A stretch of 64,000 nt of DNA from Salvator merianae (taxonomy: Eukaryota; Chordata; Lepidosauria; Squamata; Teiidae), in contig QVOM02000126.1 in the NCBI GenBank assembly GCA_003586115.2, positions 59,524,456 through 59,588,455 of the forward strand. Reading direction: 5' to 3'. The position numbers and the translations under genes were made by a program. Shown one piece after another: positions 35,556 through 47,495 of this stretch. Position 1 is the first letter of the stretch. Each line of letters starts with the position of its first letter. The notes below the pieces were generated by a model. The model was not told where the DNA came from. It did no database searches and worked only from the letters and a program-made list of their open reading frames with translations.

Positions 35556-36340
35556 TTAGCATCACATTTACAACAGAAGCAGTAAAATTACAAGCTGATT
35601 TTTTTCAGACAGTAGAAATAGTGTTTTAAATAGTTACTGTTAATTATATGTGATGGAATTATTTTTTGCTGTTCATTTAATTGGAATAAATTTTTCATAT
35701 TAATTGCTTAATAAAAACCATTGATTGACACTTTTAATTCAGGTTATTGTTTCCCTCCTTTTTCCCCAGGAAAAGTCCATTCATGTCTGTGAAGCAAACC
35801 CTTGGTCAAAAGGTCCCACTCATAGGCCAGGAGGAATTTTCTTGACAATACAGACTTTTTTTGGTGCAGTCTGATCACATGAACAGCGTGGCCTCATCAG
35901 TCATGAATGGTGCTTCTACTGGCACACCTGACTAAGAGTGTTGAAATAAATAGGGGATCATTGCTACTAATGAATTATTAAAACAGAAGGGGATATCCTT
36001 AAAACAAAACAAAACAAAGAAAAATGCCTGTTTAAGAAGACAAGTATTGAAAAATGCACCAGAGCTAAAACGTATCTTTTGTTGACTCTGGCTGCAAACA
36101 GGGTACCTGTTTAGTAGTAATATGCTATTATAGATATACAAAAGCAAAATCTCAGGTGACAGATGGGGCTCAAACAGCAGCAGGCAAATGGCGTGTAAGG
36201 AAGAGAAGAAACATAACCCTTTCTGAAGCACATCCTCAGTCAAGGTTGGCAGAAGGAAAGCGAATGCCCTAAGTGGGTATATGAGTAGGAAAACAAAAGA
36301 CAAAAGATAAATTGGCATCTAAGCCATGTAACAGTTTCCT
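35556..36340. other. A/T-rich unique-looking stretch
   Basis: The first 190 bases are rich in homeodomain-like words (TTAATTATAT, TTAATTGGAAT, ATTAATTGCTT, TGATTGACAC). No repeat or coding sequence is recognised. It could be regulatory, but this is only a suspicion from composition. Confidence 0.3.
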
Positions 36341-36541
36341 GATTCCCTTAGATTCTGCTTTTTTTTTTTTTTTTTGTACCTCTGGTTCTTCAAGTGGATA
36401 TGTGGGGCCTCAGAATGTCTTTAATGAAGATACTGCACTGAGCTTGAAATCACCGCTTTGAGATTATATTGCAATGCGAAGCAGTATATATATATATTTT
36501 AAAAAATAAATGAAATGAAATAAATTTCATGTGATTTTCCA

Positions 36542-36640
36542 GGTATTGTTGAGCTTCAGCTTGCAACAACTTCAGCCAGCTTGGTCAATGGTTAGAGATC
36601 AAGGTAGCTAGAGTCCAACACTAGGAGCTGGAGTCTAGCG
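36542..36640. repeat. Dispersed palindromic repeat
   Basis: TTGCAACAACTTCAGCCAGC, GGTCAATGGTTAGAGATCAA and TAGAGTCCAACACTAGGAGC fit the palindromic 'acaactcccatcagccccagccagcatggccaatggtcagggatgatgggagttgtagtccaacaac' family in decayed form. Confidence 0.45.
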
Positions 36641-36654
36641 CCATCCTGTCCGTG

Positions 36655-37085
36655 GAAGGGTCTAGGTTACTTTGTTCTGCATGTTAGTGTAGAACAAAGC
36701 AGCCCCCCCCCCCTTGGGATGTTCTATTTGCACAGACAGAGCATAGAGCAGAATCGAGAGCCCCAAAATGGTGCCCTATCCCATTGTACATAGGGAATCC
36801 TTTTCGGTGGTAATGCAGGAAGCACTGCCACTGCACCATTGAAAAGGTCCCTCCTGGAAACTTTTGTTCCCAACCTTCAAAGTCTCCAGCATCAGCTCCA
36901 ATGTGTGGCCCAGATTCAGAATTGCAAGTGTGGGACTGCGACAGGCTGAACCATCCCAATGCAGATGGCCCTTCCCTGCTCCTGCAGCAGCCTGTCCCAG
37001 AGTGGGATGGGTTGCACACCCCAGGACAGGGTATCCCACCTTCTTCTCTCTACCTATTAACAGGAGTGCAATTGTAGTAGCACTC
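36655..37085. mobile_element. Family A MITE, copy
   Basis: It shares GACAGAGCATAGAGCAGAAT, CCCCAAAATGGTGCCCTATC, CCAATGCAGATGGCCCTTCC, CTGTCCCAGAGTGGGATGGG and CAGGACAGGGTATCCCACC with the copies at 22745 and 26788, in the same orientation as the latter. A C run lies at 36703-36713. The ends are approximate. Confidence 0.62.
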
Positions 37086-37239
37086 CTCTTAAAGTGGAAA
37101 CTTGTTTGCACACTGTCTGCTGCCCTTGTCAGCATTAACATCACAGTCAGGAAATTTCCACAGTTTCAGGCTGTGATAGACCTCCCAGGATACACCAGGG
37201 CAGTCCAGTGCCAGTAGGGCCTATGCTGCCGGGAGCAGT

Positions 37240-37545
37240 AAAAAGAGCTCTCAGAGCTTACTACCAGAAGAGGTAGGGACAGCAACCAGCCTGGGTAGCT
37301 TTAAGAAAGGGTTAGACAGGTGTCTCAATGGGTACTAGAACTGATGCCACCAGGTTGGAGAGACAGGTAAGATGCCTCTAAAGACCATATGTAGGGAGTT
37401 GAGAGCAGGTGAAGGATTTGCCTTTGCCTTTTGCTTGAGATGCCCAGAAGCAATTGGTGGACCACTCTGTGAGACAGGATGCTGGCCTAGATGCACTGTG
37501 GCCCAATCCAGCAGAGCTCATATTATGTTCTTGTGTTCTTTCCCC
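37240..37545 (+). mobile_element. CR1 LINE 3'UTR and 3' end
   Basis: GCCTGGGTAGCTTTAAGAAA and GGGTTAGACAGGTG start a typical CR1 3'UTR; ACAGGATGCTGGCCTAGATG, CAATCCAGCAGAGCTCATAT and TATGTTCTTGTGTTCTT close it with the terminal short repeat. It is non-coding apart from the last ORF2 codons, and 5'-truncated as usual. Confidence 0.82.
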
Positions 37546-38425
37546 ACTGCTTTGCTGTTCAAGTGGTCAAGCGAGTGCTTGTGTAGGCATGTTTGGGTCC
37601 ATGTCCAGCACACCCAATGCACCATAAAGGAACAGGATATGTGATTACTGCGCCTTGTGGCTCATTCATGGCATCATAAAGGCATTACATGAGCATTACC
37701 ATAGACTTGTAACACATAAGGAAGTTCCCTTCCTGTTCATCCCAGCCCCACATTATTGCTATATCAGAAACAGAATTTAAATAAGGCCATGAAGTCTGGT
37801 AACTCTCCAAAGCATTTTCTTCACCCGGTTTAGTAGCCACTGGCACCCACCAACACTCTCGAAAGTCCCCAGAAAAGCTGTGACGCTATTTTCCCACAGG
37901 TTTAGGAGTCAGAAGTGCACAATAAATCAGGCTTCAAAGAAGCCCAGCAGATCCACCTGAAGTGTTTCTCGGTGGATCTCCAGGCTGCAGTTGACCCATA
38001 GACTTTAGCCATTTTCAGCAGAGTAGCAATAAGTAGCCAAGAAGGAAACAGAAAGCAGATTTTGGTTAGTAAAAGCACTACTTCCTCTGGCTCACACACT
38101 GAATGACTGATAATGTGAACATCAGCATAAAGAACTAGCCATGACCTTTTGGTATGCCTTTGATACTAGTTGTGCATGCTTTTTGGTGCTTTGTTTTAAG
38201 CAAGGAACAGTTGCTGCCTCTGTATCTTTCTGTGGTAGCTATCAGAAATGAAGCAGGTAGAAAGAGGTAATTTCCCCTTCCCCTTCTGTGAAATTGCTGC
38301 TCAAAAGCTAACGTGTGGTTAGGAGAAAATCTCCTCTAGGACCTCAGTGGAGAGGAATAATTTTTGGCCCGTTGAATTTCTTCCACATTCACTTTTCAAT
38401 GTGCAGAGAAGGGATAAAGCCTCAG
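37546..38425. other. No gene seen
   Basis: No repeat or coding sequence recognised. Confidence 0.4.
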
Positions 38426-38840
38426 AGGGGTTGTTCGCACTTGAAGCTCGTGAGCATCAGGGGCGCTTACTAGTCAAGTGCCTTTGCACTTTGCGGAGGC
38501 CCTCACAATTGGAAGCAGACTTGTCTGTTTCTGATCAATACTAGCTGTGAAGCACCTGGACTGTTACCGATATAGTGCATTTGCACCTGCTTCTGCCTGC
38601 GTGATGGCAGGACTGTGCCTGTAATTGTGTGGCTGTGGCTGTGCAATCCGCGGCATTGCCAGTTGCCATGGCAATGGCCAGAAGCTTCCTGGCCACTGTC
38701 ATGGGGCAGAACACAAGCAGGACACCAACATTTGCACTATGATTGCTGGTATCCTGCTGGCGTTCTGTTCTAAGACCTTGCAGCGTGGGCAGTGTCTGCT
38801 CTGCGAGGTCTATTCCCCTGTAGAATGTGTGAAAAGGCTC
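38426..38840. mobile_element. Family C foldback MITE, copy 1
   Basis: The left end is GAGGGGTTGTTCGCACTTG; the complement of the right end is GAGCCTTTTCACACATTC. The interior GCCAGTTGCCATGGCAATGG, CCAGAAGCTTCCTGGCCACT and TGTCATGGGGCAGAACACAA corresponds to GGCACCATGGCAGTGGCCGG in the copy at 62892. No target duplication was resolved. Confidence 0.6.
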
Positions 38841-39289
38841 ATAGTAACAGGAATCACCCCAAGTGTGCATTGCAGAAAGCTCCACAAATTGCCACTGCAC
38901 ATTGTTCAGTGTCAGGATAAGACTGCTATGCAAGACTGGTCCAGGTTCTTCAAGAATTCCTTTGTAACCTTGGGATTAGCCTGAGGTTGAGAACTATGAA
39001 GAGATGACTTAGAGATTTACTGCACATTTGCTCCACATTGGATCAAAATAGTTTTGACACTGTGAACTTCAAACAACCCACAGGCACTGGTTGCTGGTGT
39101 TGACACAGGTTACATCTACATGCAGCGTACAGGGTCATGTGGACGGGGCAAACAAATGACCTTTTCCCACTCCAAGTCCTGGAAAGCGTGCATTATCCTG
39201 AGTGCATCACCCCTTCCCAGGAGTCCACTGTGGGTCAGTGTTTGGCATAGCGTGCCAGTCCAGTACTGACCAGGCAGCTAGAGTTCTGG

Positions 39290-39550
39290 CCATGACTGCA
39301 AGAAAACTTTTATGCAGTCTGTTACCCTAGGTCCCAGTCCTGCACACAATTCCCAGAGCCCCATGGGCTTCTTGGACCAGTATGCGAGGTGAACCTGTTT
39401 AAACAGGTCTACCAGTATTCCAGATCTATACTGGATCCAGAGGACATTTTGGGCCTTCTAGTCTGGACTATACTGCATATTGTGCAGAAGGGAAGACCTG
39501 TAATCCCCTTCTAGAGCCAGACTTCTGGTAAATGCAGAAAGACCCATAGT
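39290..39550. mobile_element. Family A MITE, shortened copy
   Basis: AACAGGTCTACCAGTATTCC, GAGGACATTTTGGGCCTTCT, CTGGACTATACTGCATATTG and the end GGTAAATGCAGAAAGACCC match one half of the full copy at 26788; the other half is missing. Confidence 0.6.
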
Positions 39551-42080
39551 ATTTAAGAAAGGATTGTCCTTACTGTATTTGCTGACAAAAGCATGCCTCC
39601 AGTTACTTCTATGTTTTTTCCATGGTTATCTTTTCAATTTATTCTGCTTTCTTACACATTAGCGACTAAAGATAAGAACCAGGACCAACAAATTTCAAGG
39701 TATTCAAGGACTTGTTTATACAGTGCTCATTCATGTCTTGATATATTCTGTTGCATCTAAAACTCAGCAAACGTTTTTGCAGATCTTAAAGCATTGTTTG
39801 GTATAATTGTGTCAAAGTGACCTCACCTAAGGGCCAAGTATACAAATAAAATTGCCCCATTTGGGATGAGGCTCCAGTGCCAGTGGTTCATATGATGCAC
39901 AATAGGATAAAGTCCAGTCCACACCTGAGAGCTATTTAAGAAATTTCTTTTCAAGTCTGTTCAAAGTTGTTTGAAAACACCTCTTCCAGAAGACCAGCTT
40001 TGGTTTGCTATGCACCAGTTTTATTTGCACTAGATTCTTGCTGCTTTGGGTGTATTAATTGCAGTCTCTTAAAAGTACATTTCCCCCCTTTCTTTGATTG
40101 ATTTGGTGGCGTTCCCCCCAAAAAAGGTGTTGGAAGGGGTGGGGAAGGGTGTGCTCTGTTCTCTGTTCTTGGACTTGTTAAAAGCAGCATCCACCACCCT
40201 ACAAGGGCATGAATGTAAACACTGTTATCAGACTGTTCTCTCACTGCAATGTTCTGACTCACCTTCCTGCTTTCACAGGTGTGTGTGAGATGGCAGGACG
40301 GTTTGGGAAACTTTCACACATGGAGAAGAAGGGACGTAATTGGGTCAGAACTCTGCTAGAAGAAGTGGCCTGAAAAGGAAGAAAATATGAGTATATGCAC
40401 ATTTACATAGGTCATAGTGTAGAGGGACGCTACCCTCTAAACTCATATTTGAATTCATTTCCTGCATTTAAAAGGAGTTAACTTATATAGTCTTGGAAGA
40501 AAATGGCCCCAGTTGGATGCAGCAAACCATTTGGGTGCTTATTTGAATGATGTGGAATTTGAGGAAGGGACATGGTGGGGGGAGGTTGTGCTGGAAAAAT
40601 CTCAAGCTGCATCCAGCTGGAGATGCAAAGAGTATAATGTCAAGGAAAGGTATGGGTTTCTTCCTCACTTATGTCGAGCATTCTGTGGCTAGACCAAGCA
40701 CTGATGGGGTAAGTTGAGCTAGCTTTAAAGGAGCAGATTATGGGTTGGAGGGGATGAAAATGTGGTTTGGGGAAGTTAAAGGAAGGGTCCCTGTGAAGCA
40801 TCATCTTTGCTGGTGGTCTTGATTGCAAGATAGGTCACTTCTGCTTTGCAGTTGAGAAGCAAAATGCATTGCTTTTCTTTCAATTGTATAATCCAACTGT
40901 GAAAGTGGCAGATTATGTGTACACATCTATTGGATATAACTACACATACAAAACCATTGAAGCACATAAGGCTAGGTAGTTTATCTGAGACCATCTCTGG
41001 AGGACTGACAGTATTTTGTCTATCTTGCTTCTTTTTTGCCTATAAATCTGAAGCAGTCACTTGAACACTGTGTTAATTTACCTCCTTAAGCCATGTGTGA
41101 ATCCTGGGTCTATAATCATTTCCCTTGATGAAAAGCTGTAACTATTTATGTATTTTCCATGTCCTGGGAAAATGGATTAAACCGCACTGCTAATCTACTC
41201 ACTTTATTTAAAAAGCAGAGGTTTATCTGACAACCATTTCCTTCTGTTCCTCTCTCTGGCCAGGTGGTGGTGGTGTCTACATAGCTTTCATTGGTAAAAG
41301 GCTTTTAAGCTGTTCTGCTGGTAAGATAGAGAAGGTTGAAGAGCTGTATATATCAGGGCAAGTGTTTAGTGCTGTCAAAGTGTATTTCCTGCCAAGCTTG
41401 GAATTTCTAGTTTTGTTATGCAATATGCACACTTTGTACGCCATGGACTGTAACAGTTAATACTGCGAAGTTGCCTTGTATTTATTTAGGTAGGAAAAGG
41501 AAGGATACGTGAAAAGAAATGAGACTTGGAAAATTGTAATTAGGATAGAAGTGGGTTACATGATTGCTCCTTTAAAAAAGAAAAATAATATTCTTTTGTT
41601 ACTACAGACATTCTTTTTTTTATGGGAATTGTATTTCATCTCAAGGGCCATAATTTCATCAGCACTGATATAAATTATATTGTCCCCTCTTCAGCATCCA
41701 TTCTGAATTCTAGTTCTTTCTCACTTACTTTTCTAAGGATTTATCATGTTATAATAAGATAGGATTGTTATTATTACTATTGTGAAAGTCAGTATGCCAC
41801 AAAGTTTAGACAGGAGGCAGTCCAGACAGTGAGCAAATAGCTTCCGCCTGACCACTGCGCTTACTCAACAGACAGCAATGGTCATCCCTCCAGTTATTCC
41901 AGTCTTCAAGTTGTGGAACGGTCAGCCAAAGTGAAGGACAGGATTTCCAACACTGAAGTTAACTCTTCCCCAAAGTGGGGAAAGTGAAATCAAAGGCTGG
42001 GCTTTTCTTGCCCCACAGGGAAAGCGCACCATGTCATTGCTTTCTCTTGTTCATAATTTTAAAACTCCAAGCAACCCATG
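39551..42080. other. No gene seen
   Basis: The ORFs are short and lack codon bias. The stretch 41090-41770 is A/T-rich and unique-looking. No repeat was recognised. Confidence 0.4.
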
Positions 42081-42086
42081 AAGATC

Positions 42087-42277
42087 AACTAATAGGCATT
42101 GGAGTGAAATATAACTTCTATGCATTGGAATGGACTATAACTACTAGTATTGGAAATGAATATAACTAACTACTAGACATTGGAAGGGAATATAACCAAT
42201 ATGCACTGGAGAGGAATATAACTTTTATACATCAGAGGGATTTATAACTACTAGGCATTGGAAGGGAATATAACTAC
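42087..42277. repeat. Minisatellite, ~30-bp unit, ~6 copies
   Basis: The core ATTGGAAGGGAATATAAC returns with variants at about 42098, 42124, 42148, 42179, 42204, 42228 and 42256. Unit length varies between about 24 and 32 bp, and the differences are mostly single substitutions. Confidence 0.85.
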
Positions 42278-42661
42278 TGCTTACTGGCTTGCATTTTTTC
42301 TAGGAATAACCAACCAACATTCTGGACATGTATTGGTTTGGCTCTTCTGCAGTCTTTCAGCTAGCAGTGACAGCACTAGTCTGCTAGAAATTGTTTCTGC
42401 TAGGTACTGCTTTCATTTCTGAACAAAATGTAATAATTCTTCTTTCAGAAAGCATTAACAGCTGGCTTCTGGACTCAAAGCTGGATAGCAATGAAAATTA
42501 GGGGTGGAAGCACAGATATGTTGTCTGAGTTGGGGCTATGAACATTTCAATAACATTTACCTCTCCCCTTTCTGTACTCTCTTTCCTGTTTGTTTTCTCT
42601 TTTATCCCTTTGCATTTCCCTTTGTTTTACTTTAAAAGACAGACAGTGGAAGGGAAAGTTA

Positions 42662-42893
42662 GGCTGTGTTCACATGTAGCCAAAAAAGGCAGCTCAGAAG
42701 TGCCTCAGAGAGAGTACCATGTGGCTGTCATGTTCTCATTCCATCTTTAATCTGCCTTTTATAGCCTAGTTTCTTCATGAGGTGGGGAGGGCCAGACTGG
42801 CTGTGCATTATACCACCTCAGAACCAACTCTATGCCATTTCTGGCACATAATGTTTCAGAAGTTTTTTTTCCCCACTGTGTGTGAATGCACCT
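42662..42893. mobile_element. Family B MITE (Harbinger-like), copy 4, TSD TTA
   Basis: The left end is GGCTGTGTTCACATGTAGCC, the complement of the right end AGGTGCATTCACACACAGTG, each followed by an A-rich run. TTA flanks both sides (42659-42661 and 42894-42896). The length is 232 bp. The interior CATGTGGCTGTCATGTTC, GGAGGGCCAGACTGGCTGTG and CATTATACCACCTCAGAACC matches the other copies. Confidence 0.8.
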
Positions 42894-43640
42894 TTAGTGG
42901 GTTATAGGAGCCTAACCTGTAGTCTGCCCCTCCATTTACCATTTGCGGTGCCTAGAAAAAGTGACCTAGCAGCAGACACCTTGTGGTGGTTGTGCTGCCC
43001 CATTTCTGGGCATGATTGCCATTGGAGGAGCCATCTTTGCAGGGTGCTGTTTAGAGCCCTAAACAGAGTCGCTACTGGATGCCTCTGGAAATGACACCTT
43101 CTCACACACACAAATGGAGACACAAAGGCATCTTTTCCAGAGGGCAATCATGGCATGTCATCCACACAACCACAATGGTGCCACTTTGTCAGGTCAGTGG
43201 AGACCTAGCCTGAGTTCCAGGTATGTGGCACTGTTCTCTGCCTCTGTTGACACTGTGACCCCTAGTTGCCAAGTGAAAGGATACAGCAACACATCCCCTT
43301 GGTGCAGGACCCTCTGACTAAGGTGTCTGTGGCCACTGCAGCCTCCAAGCCCTGAAACTCTGGTTGACCATGGTGTGGGGCAACCAAAGCAATTGGCTCA
43401 TGAGGGTAACTTTCTTAACCCTTAGCCCTGCTGAGACAACTTTGCTTCGCTGTCTCCATGTTGGTCTCTTCACTCAGGCAGGCTTTGACCTCTGGGATAG
43501 GAAGAAGAATACCCTATTCACGGGGAAGGTGTTTCCAAGCCTTAAAACCTCCTTCCATGCCCTTCCTTTCTCTCATTCTGACACCAAGAAGCTTATGATG
43601 TCCAGCTACCCCACCCCATCCCCCAAATGGTGCAAACACC
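42894..43640 (+). repeat. Family D repeat, copy 1 (interrupted)
   Basis: The blocks CCTAACCTGTAGTCTGCC, CTCTGCCTCTGTTGACACTG, CTCATGAGGGTAACTTTC, CTGTCTCCATGTTGGTCTCT and CATTCTGACACCAAGAAGC are found in the same order, inverted, at 52380-52830. The section from about 42940 to 43200 has no counterpart there and is probably an insertion. One plus-frame reading (SRYVALFSASVDTVT) is matched by SRYVMLFSASVDTVA in the other copy, but both contain stops. Confidence 0.65.
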
Positions 43641-43649
43641 CTGGCAATG

Positions 43650-45005
43650 TCTAAGTTTCCACTCCTTCTTTCTCTTCCTTTTCCATTTCTGCACTTTTGG
43701 AACTAACAAGGGCCAGGCAGGAATATCTACGAGGTGTGGAGAAATGAACGTGACTCCAGATGCCAGCTAAAACCTACGATTCTGCCAGGACTATATTGGG
43801 AATGCCAGACGTAATCACAACATTCCCAGTACAGTATTGGATAATGCCTGGTCAGCAGTAGAAAAAGAACCTGAAAGATCTACCAAAATCTGCACCTTTT
43901 TATACTCAGGTAATCCTGCAAAACAATATGGGAAGAGAGTGAAAATGAAAGTGTCAGTACATTCTTCCTGCTGAAGCTAGATGGTCCTACACATGGGCAC
44001 CCAATGCACAATGTGCTTAATTGTATCTGAACTGTTTTGGGTATGCTCAGGTGTGTCACATATCTGTGCCCAGTGTAGCACCATTTAAGGCTGGCACGAA
44101 ATGCTTGCTTGTGCTTTCATTTTCACTTCTGTCCTGTTGCTTTTGTTTTGCATGACTTCATTTCCAGTGGTGCCCTTTTTGTAAGCAGTTGTTGGGGATG
44201 CGTCTATGAACCATCCTCTGCACACATCTGGATTCCAGTGCTTCCTTATTTTCCTTACCAAGATGATGTAACTGCCTGTAAATCAGGGGCGCTCAAACTG
44301 CAACCTGCTAGATGTACCCAAACTTCAGAGAGCACCTGTGAGAGAAATGTCAAGGAGTGTGCTGGCTGTTGAGAGGGGCCAGCAAACAGAGATGGAGCAG
44401 TAGAGCCAAAAGTGCCTGGGGATTGGTGGTGGGTGTCCTGTTGGAGTCTGGAGACCTTGGCAGATGTCCAACAATGCCAGTCTATAAAAACAGCTGTTTG
44501 ATATGGTTTACTTGCTTTGATGGCAACAGAAGGGAGTTCAGATAATCCTCTCACATTATCGCGAGCTGGTGGTGGATTTGTCAGTTGGCAACACACTGAG
44601 AGCTCCATATGGAGGCCCTAGATGGAAGCAGCAGCTCATTAGCTTTACCTGTCTTGTTGCTACTTACCTTGCAAGTTCACAGCTCTGACAAATTGCCTTC
44701 CCAGACGATGAAAGGCTCTTCGGTCCCAGCCCTATGGCAGCATTTCCATGACAGGAGGTTAGATCAACTTACTGGTGGGATTGCCCATTCATGCCGCAGA
44801 AGTGGGGTGTGTGGCGTCTACACCCAATGCACCTCACCACTGCATTGTCTTCAAAGCTGGGAAATGAAAGCTTCTCATTTATGAAGAGAGGGCATGGGCA
44901 TATTTTTGATGCACCAGGAATGTTTCTAGAAGGAAACCATTTTCAGTCCATCAAAAAATACCACTGGACAGAGTTTGGCAAACGTAGGTCACTCATTTGG
45001 TCACT
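43650..45005. other. No gene seen
   Basis: At 44285-44350 a short piece (CTCAAACTGCAACCTGCTAG) looks repeat-like. No other structure recognised. Confidence 0.35.
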
Positions 45006-45007
45006 GT

Positions 45008-45370
45008 GGGCGGTTTTGCACTTTCCACATTAGAACAGGATAATTATCCTCTTCTAATGTGGAATTGACCATGCAGTACCGACACTGTCTGCACTGTGTG
45101 GCCGAAAACCAGACCTGAAGTCGGCTACCAGAGTTCGATCCTCACCACGGCAGCAACCAGGAAGCATCCAGCCACTGCCATGGTGACTGGCAGGCCTGCA
45201 CAGTGTGCATGTGCACATATGCGTGATCAGGCAGTCACACCAGCCTAGATGCTTCACAACCAGGTAGGTGAGAATGCACCTTACCAGGAGGTGACTATCA
45301 CCTCCTGGAAAGGTTGTGGAGCACTAATTAGTGCTCCACAGGTAGTAGTGATTGGGAGTGGATGTAGCCC
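45008..45370. mobile_element. Family C foldback MITE, copy 2
   Basis: It begins GGGCGGTTTTGCACTTTCC and ends near GTGGATGTAGCCC. Next to the left end is a near-perfect 42-bp palindrome without loop (45023-45064, arm TTCCACATTAGAA). Near the right end lie two more hairpins: CCAGGAGGTGA/TCACCTCCTGG at about 45289-45313 and GTGGAGCACTA/TAGTGCTCCAC at about 45318-45341. The interior CATCCAGCCACTGCCATGGT matches family C in the opposite sense to 62892. Confidence 0.68.
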
Positions 45371-46585
45371 ATTCCTGGCTGCTTGGGCCTTAGCAAGTAT
45401 TCTCAATACTTACTAGTAGCTTCTGCCTCCTACCATGTCAAGATACTTTCTTTGGTTACCAGTCTTCAGCTGTCAGCCTCTTATTTTCCACCCAGCACCA
45501 ATGCTGTTTTCTGTTGATTGTCCCCAACCTTTCTTCCCATGGTACCCTGTGAAAGAATGCATAAGGAGCTCATGTAGATCTTTCAAGCTTCAGCCTACAA
45601 TGCCACTGCTGCCACCACCTCCACTGCCATGATGTCTACTAAAAGATCTCTCTTATGCTCTTCGGGGGGGGGGGGGGAGGAGGCATTAACATTTATCTTA
45701 ATATAATTTAATCTTCCAAAGTATGTGTAGTGTGTATTGGCACTTTCAATGTATTAGGCGTTACACAAGCCGAGCTCACATTTGACATGAGGTAACTTAT
45801 TCACACATATAGTTTGTGTTGGTTTGTCTCTAAAAGAAATAATTCTCTGCATATCTGAGCAAGCACTGCAATCTTTGGTTATTTTTATTCCTCATTTAAC
45901 TTGCAGTTCCTCCTCCTGTCTCTATGTCTGCTAACTTAGCCTTTTGGCATATGAGGAGAAGATATATAACAACACTAGTAGAGAATGTTCTTGGATTCTG
46001 AGGTAACATAAATTAGAAAGTGATTTATCCTATCTGCATTCAACTGGCATGTAATTTAGTTTAAGCCTATATGGATGGTGATTTTTTGGGGTGGTGGTGG
46101 TAGTGGTGGTGAAGAATCAAAGAACTGAGTAAAGTGAAAAAAAAGGAACTTCATGCCTTTTACACTTTTCTCATGATTCCTGGGAAGTAATTTACCATCT
46201 TTTCTACCCCTGTTTTGAGAGTGGCAATATGACATTTCCAAGATTTGAAGAAGATAAGATATGTGGAACTGGCTGAAGTCTTTGGAATGCAACTACATGA
46301 AATATGGTATGGATTTTATTAAATCATGGTAACAGAGTGGGCAGGACGTGACTTTCTGAAATGATCATTTAAAAGTTATATTTTGTGTTTACTAAGGTCA
46401 TTTTTGTTTTACATTAAATTTTGTTTGAAAGATTTTATGCAAAAATAGAACAAATAAGGAAGGGAGCAAATACCTTTTCATGGCACTGTATCAGTCCTGT
46501 TGGGTTTAGGTTTTAGAATGACCTTAGTAAAGGCATCCTCTATGCTTTTCCACCCATGGTCAATATCCCTATTTCCATTATCATC
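45371..46585. other. No gene seen
   Basis: A run of about 14 G's lies at 45665-45677. The CCACTGCTGCCACCACC text at 45602-45626 is low complexity. Confidence 0.4.
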
Positions 46586-46589
46586 AACT

Positions 46590-46985
46590 ACATTAGAACA
46601 TAAGAGGAGCCCTGCTGGATTGCACCACAGCCCATCTAGTCCAGCGTTCTGTTTCATGCAGTGGCCCACCGATTGCTTCAGGCATTCTCAAGAAAAATAA
46701 AAAGGCAAAACCTTCACCTGTTCTCGACTCCTTGCAGATGCGTTTTACAGGCATCCTTCCTGTCTTTCCAACCTGTACTGTAGGCAGTTCCTAGGCATCC
46801 ATTCTAGTTGCCATTGAAACACCTGACCATCACAAATCTGTCCAATCTATTCTGAGACCTATCCAGTTTGATTATTTTCATCACCACTTCTACTAATAAA
46901 TTCCATAGACTGATCATCCACAGGATGAAAAAACACTTCCCCTTTTCAGTCCTACTCTTCTAGATGGAGAACATGTACCTAATGC
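46590..46985 (-). mobile_element. CR1 LINE 3' end, antisense
   Basis: GAACATAAGAGGAGCCCTGC, CCCATCTAGTCCAGCGTTCT, TGCAGTGGCCCACCGATTGC, CAATCTATTCTGAGACC, TAATAAATTCCATAGACTGA and ATGAAAAAACACTTCCCC run in the order of an antisense CR1 3' end, overlapping the same part of CR1 as 1-330. It is similar in layout to the copy at the window start but independently decayed. Confidence 0.82.
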
Positions 46986-47495
46986 CTTAGTGAGGAGAGA
47001 TTGCTTAGTTGGGGGTCAGCAACTGAACAGAAAAGGGATATTTTGTGCCTTTCTTAAATTATGTGTTTACATCTCACAAAGCAAGGAAGAGCCAAAAATG
47101 TGCCAAAGAGACACAAAAACAGCTGTTTTGTGCTATAAAAGGAAAGTCCACACAGGAAATAAACCAAAAAATTGAGAGGTTCAAATAATATTGAGACCAA
47201 TGTTTTTGAAACAAACTCATTGAGAGGTTAGGTATTTAATAGGCATTTGGCAGAGCTTAATTAAATAAGATCTCGATAACTTATGACCATAATATTTAGG
47301 AGAGCAGTATGTTTATTGCTGTTTTAGGTTTAGATTGTCTAGTACTTGGTGATATCTGATAAGTTGTACATGTTGCTTTACAATTAATAATTTTTTAGAA
47401 ATCAGTTGTTTTGTTTTAGAAAATGATAATCCACATTTATTAAAAACAGAACAACAAAAACAACAACAAATTTATCAGCTCAGATCGTTACATGG

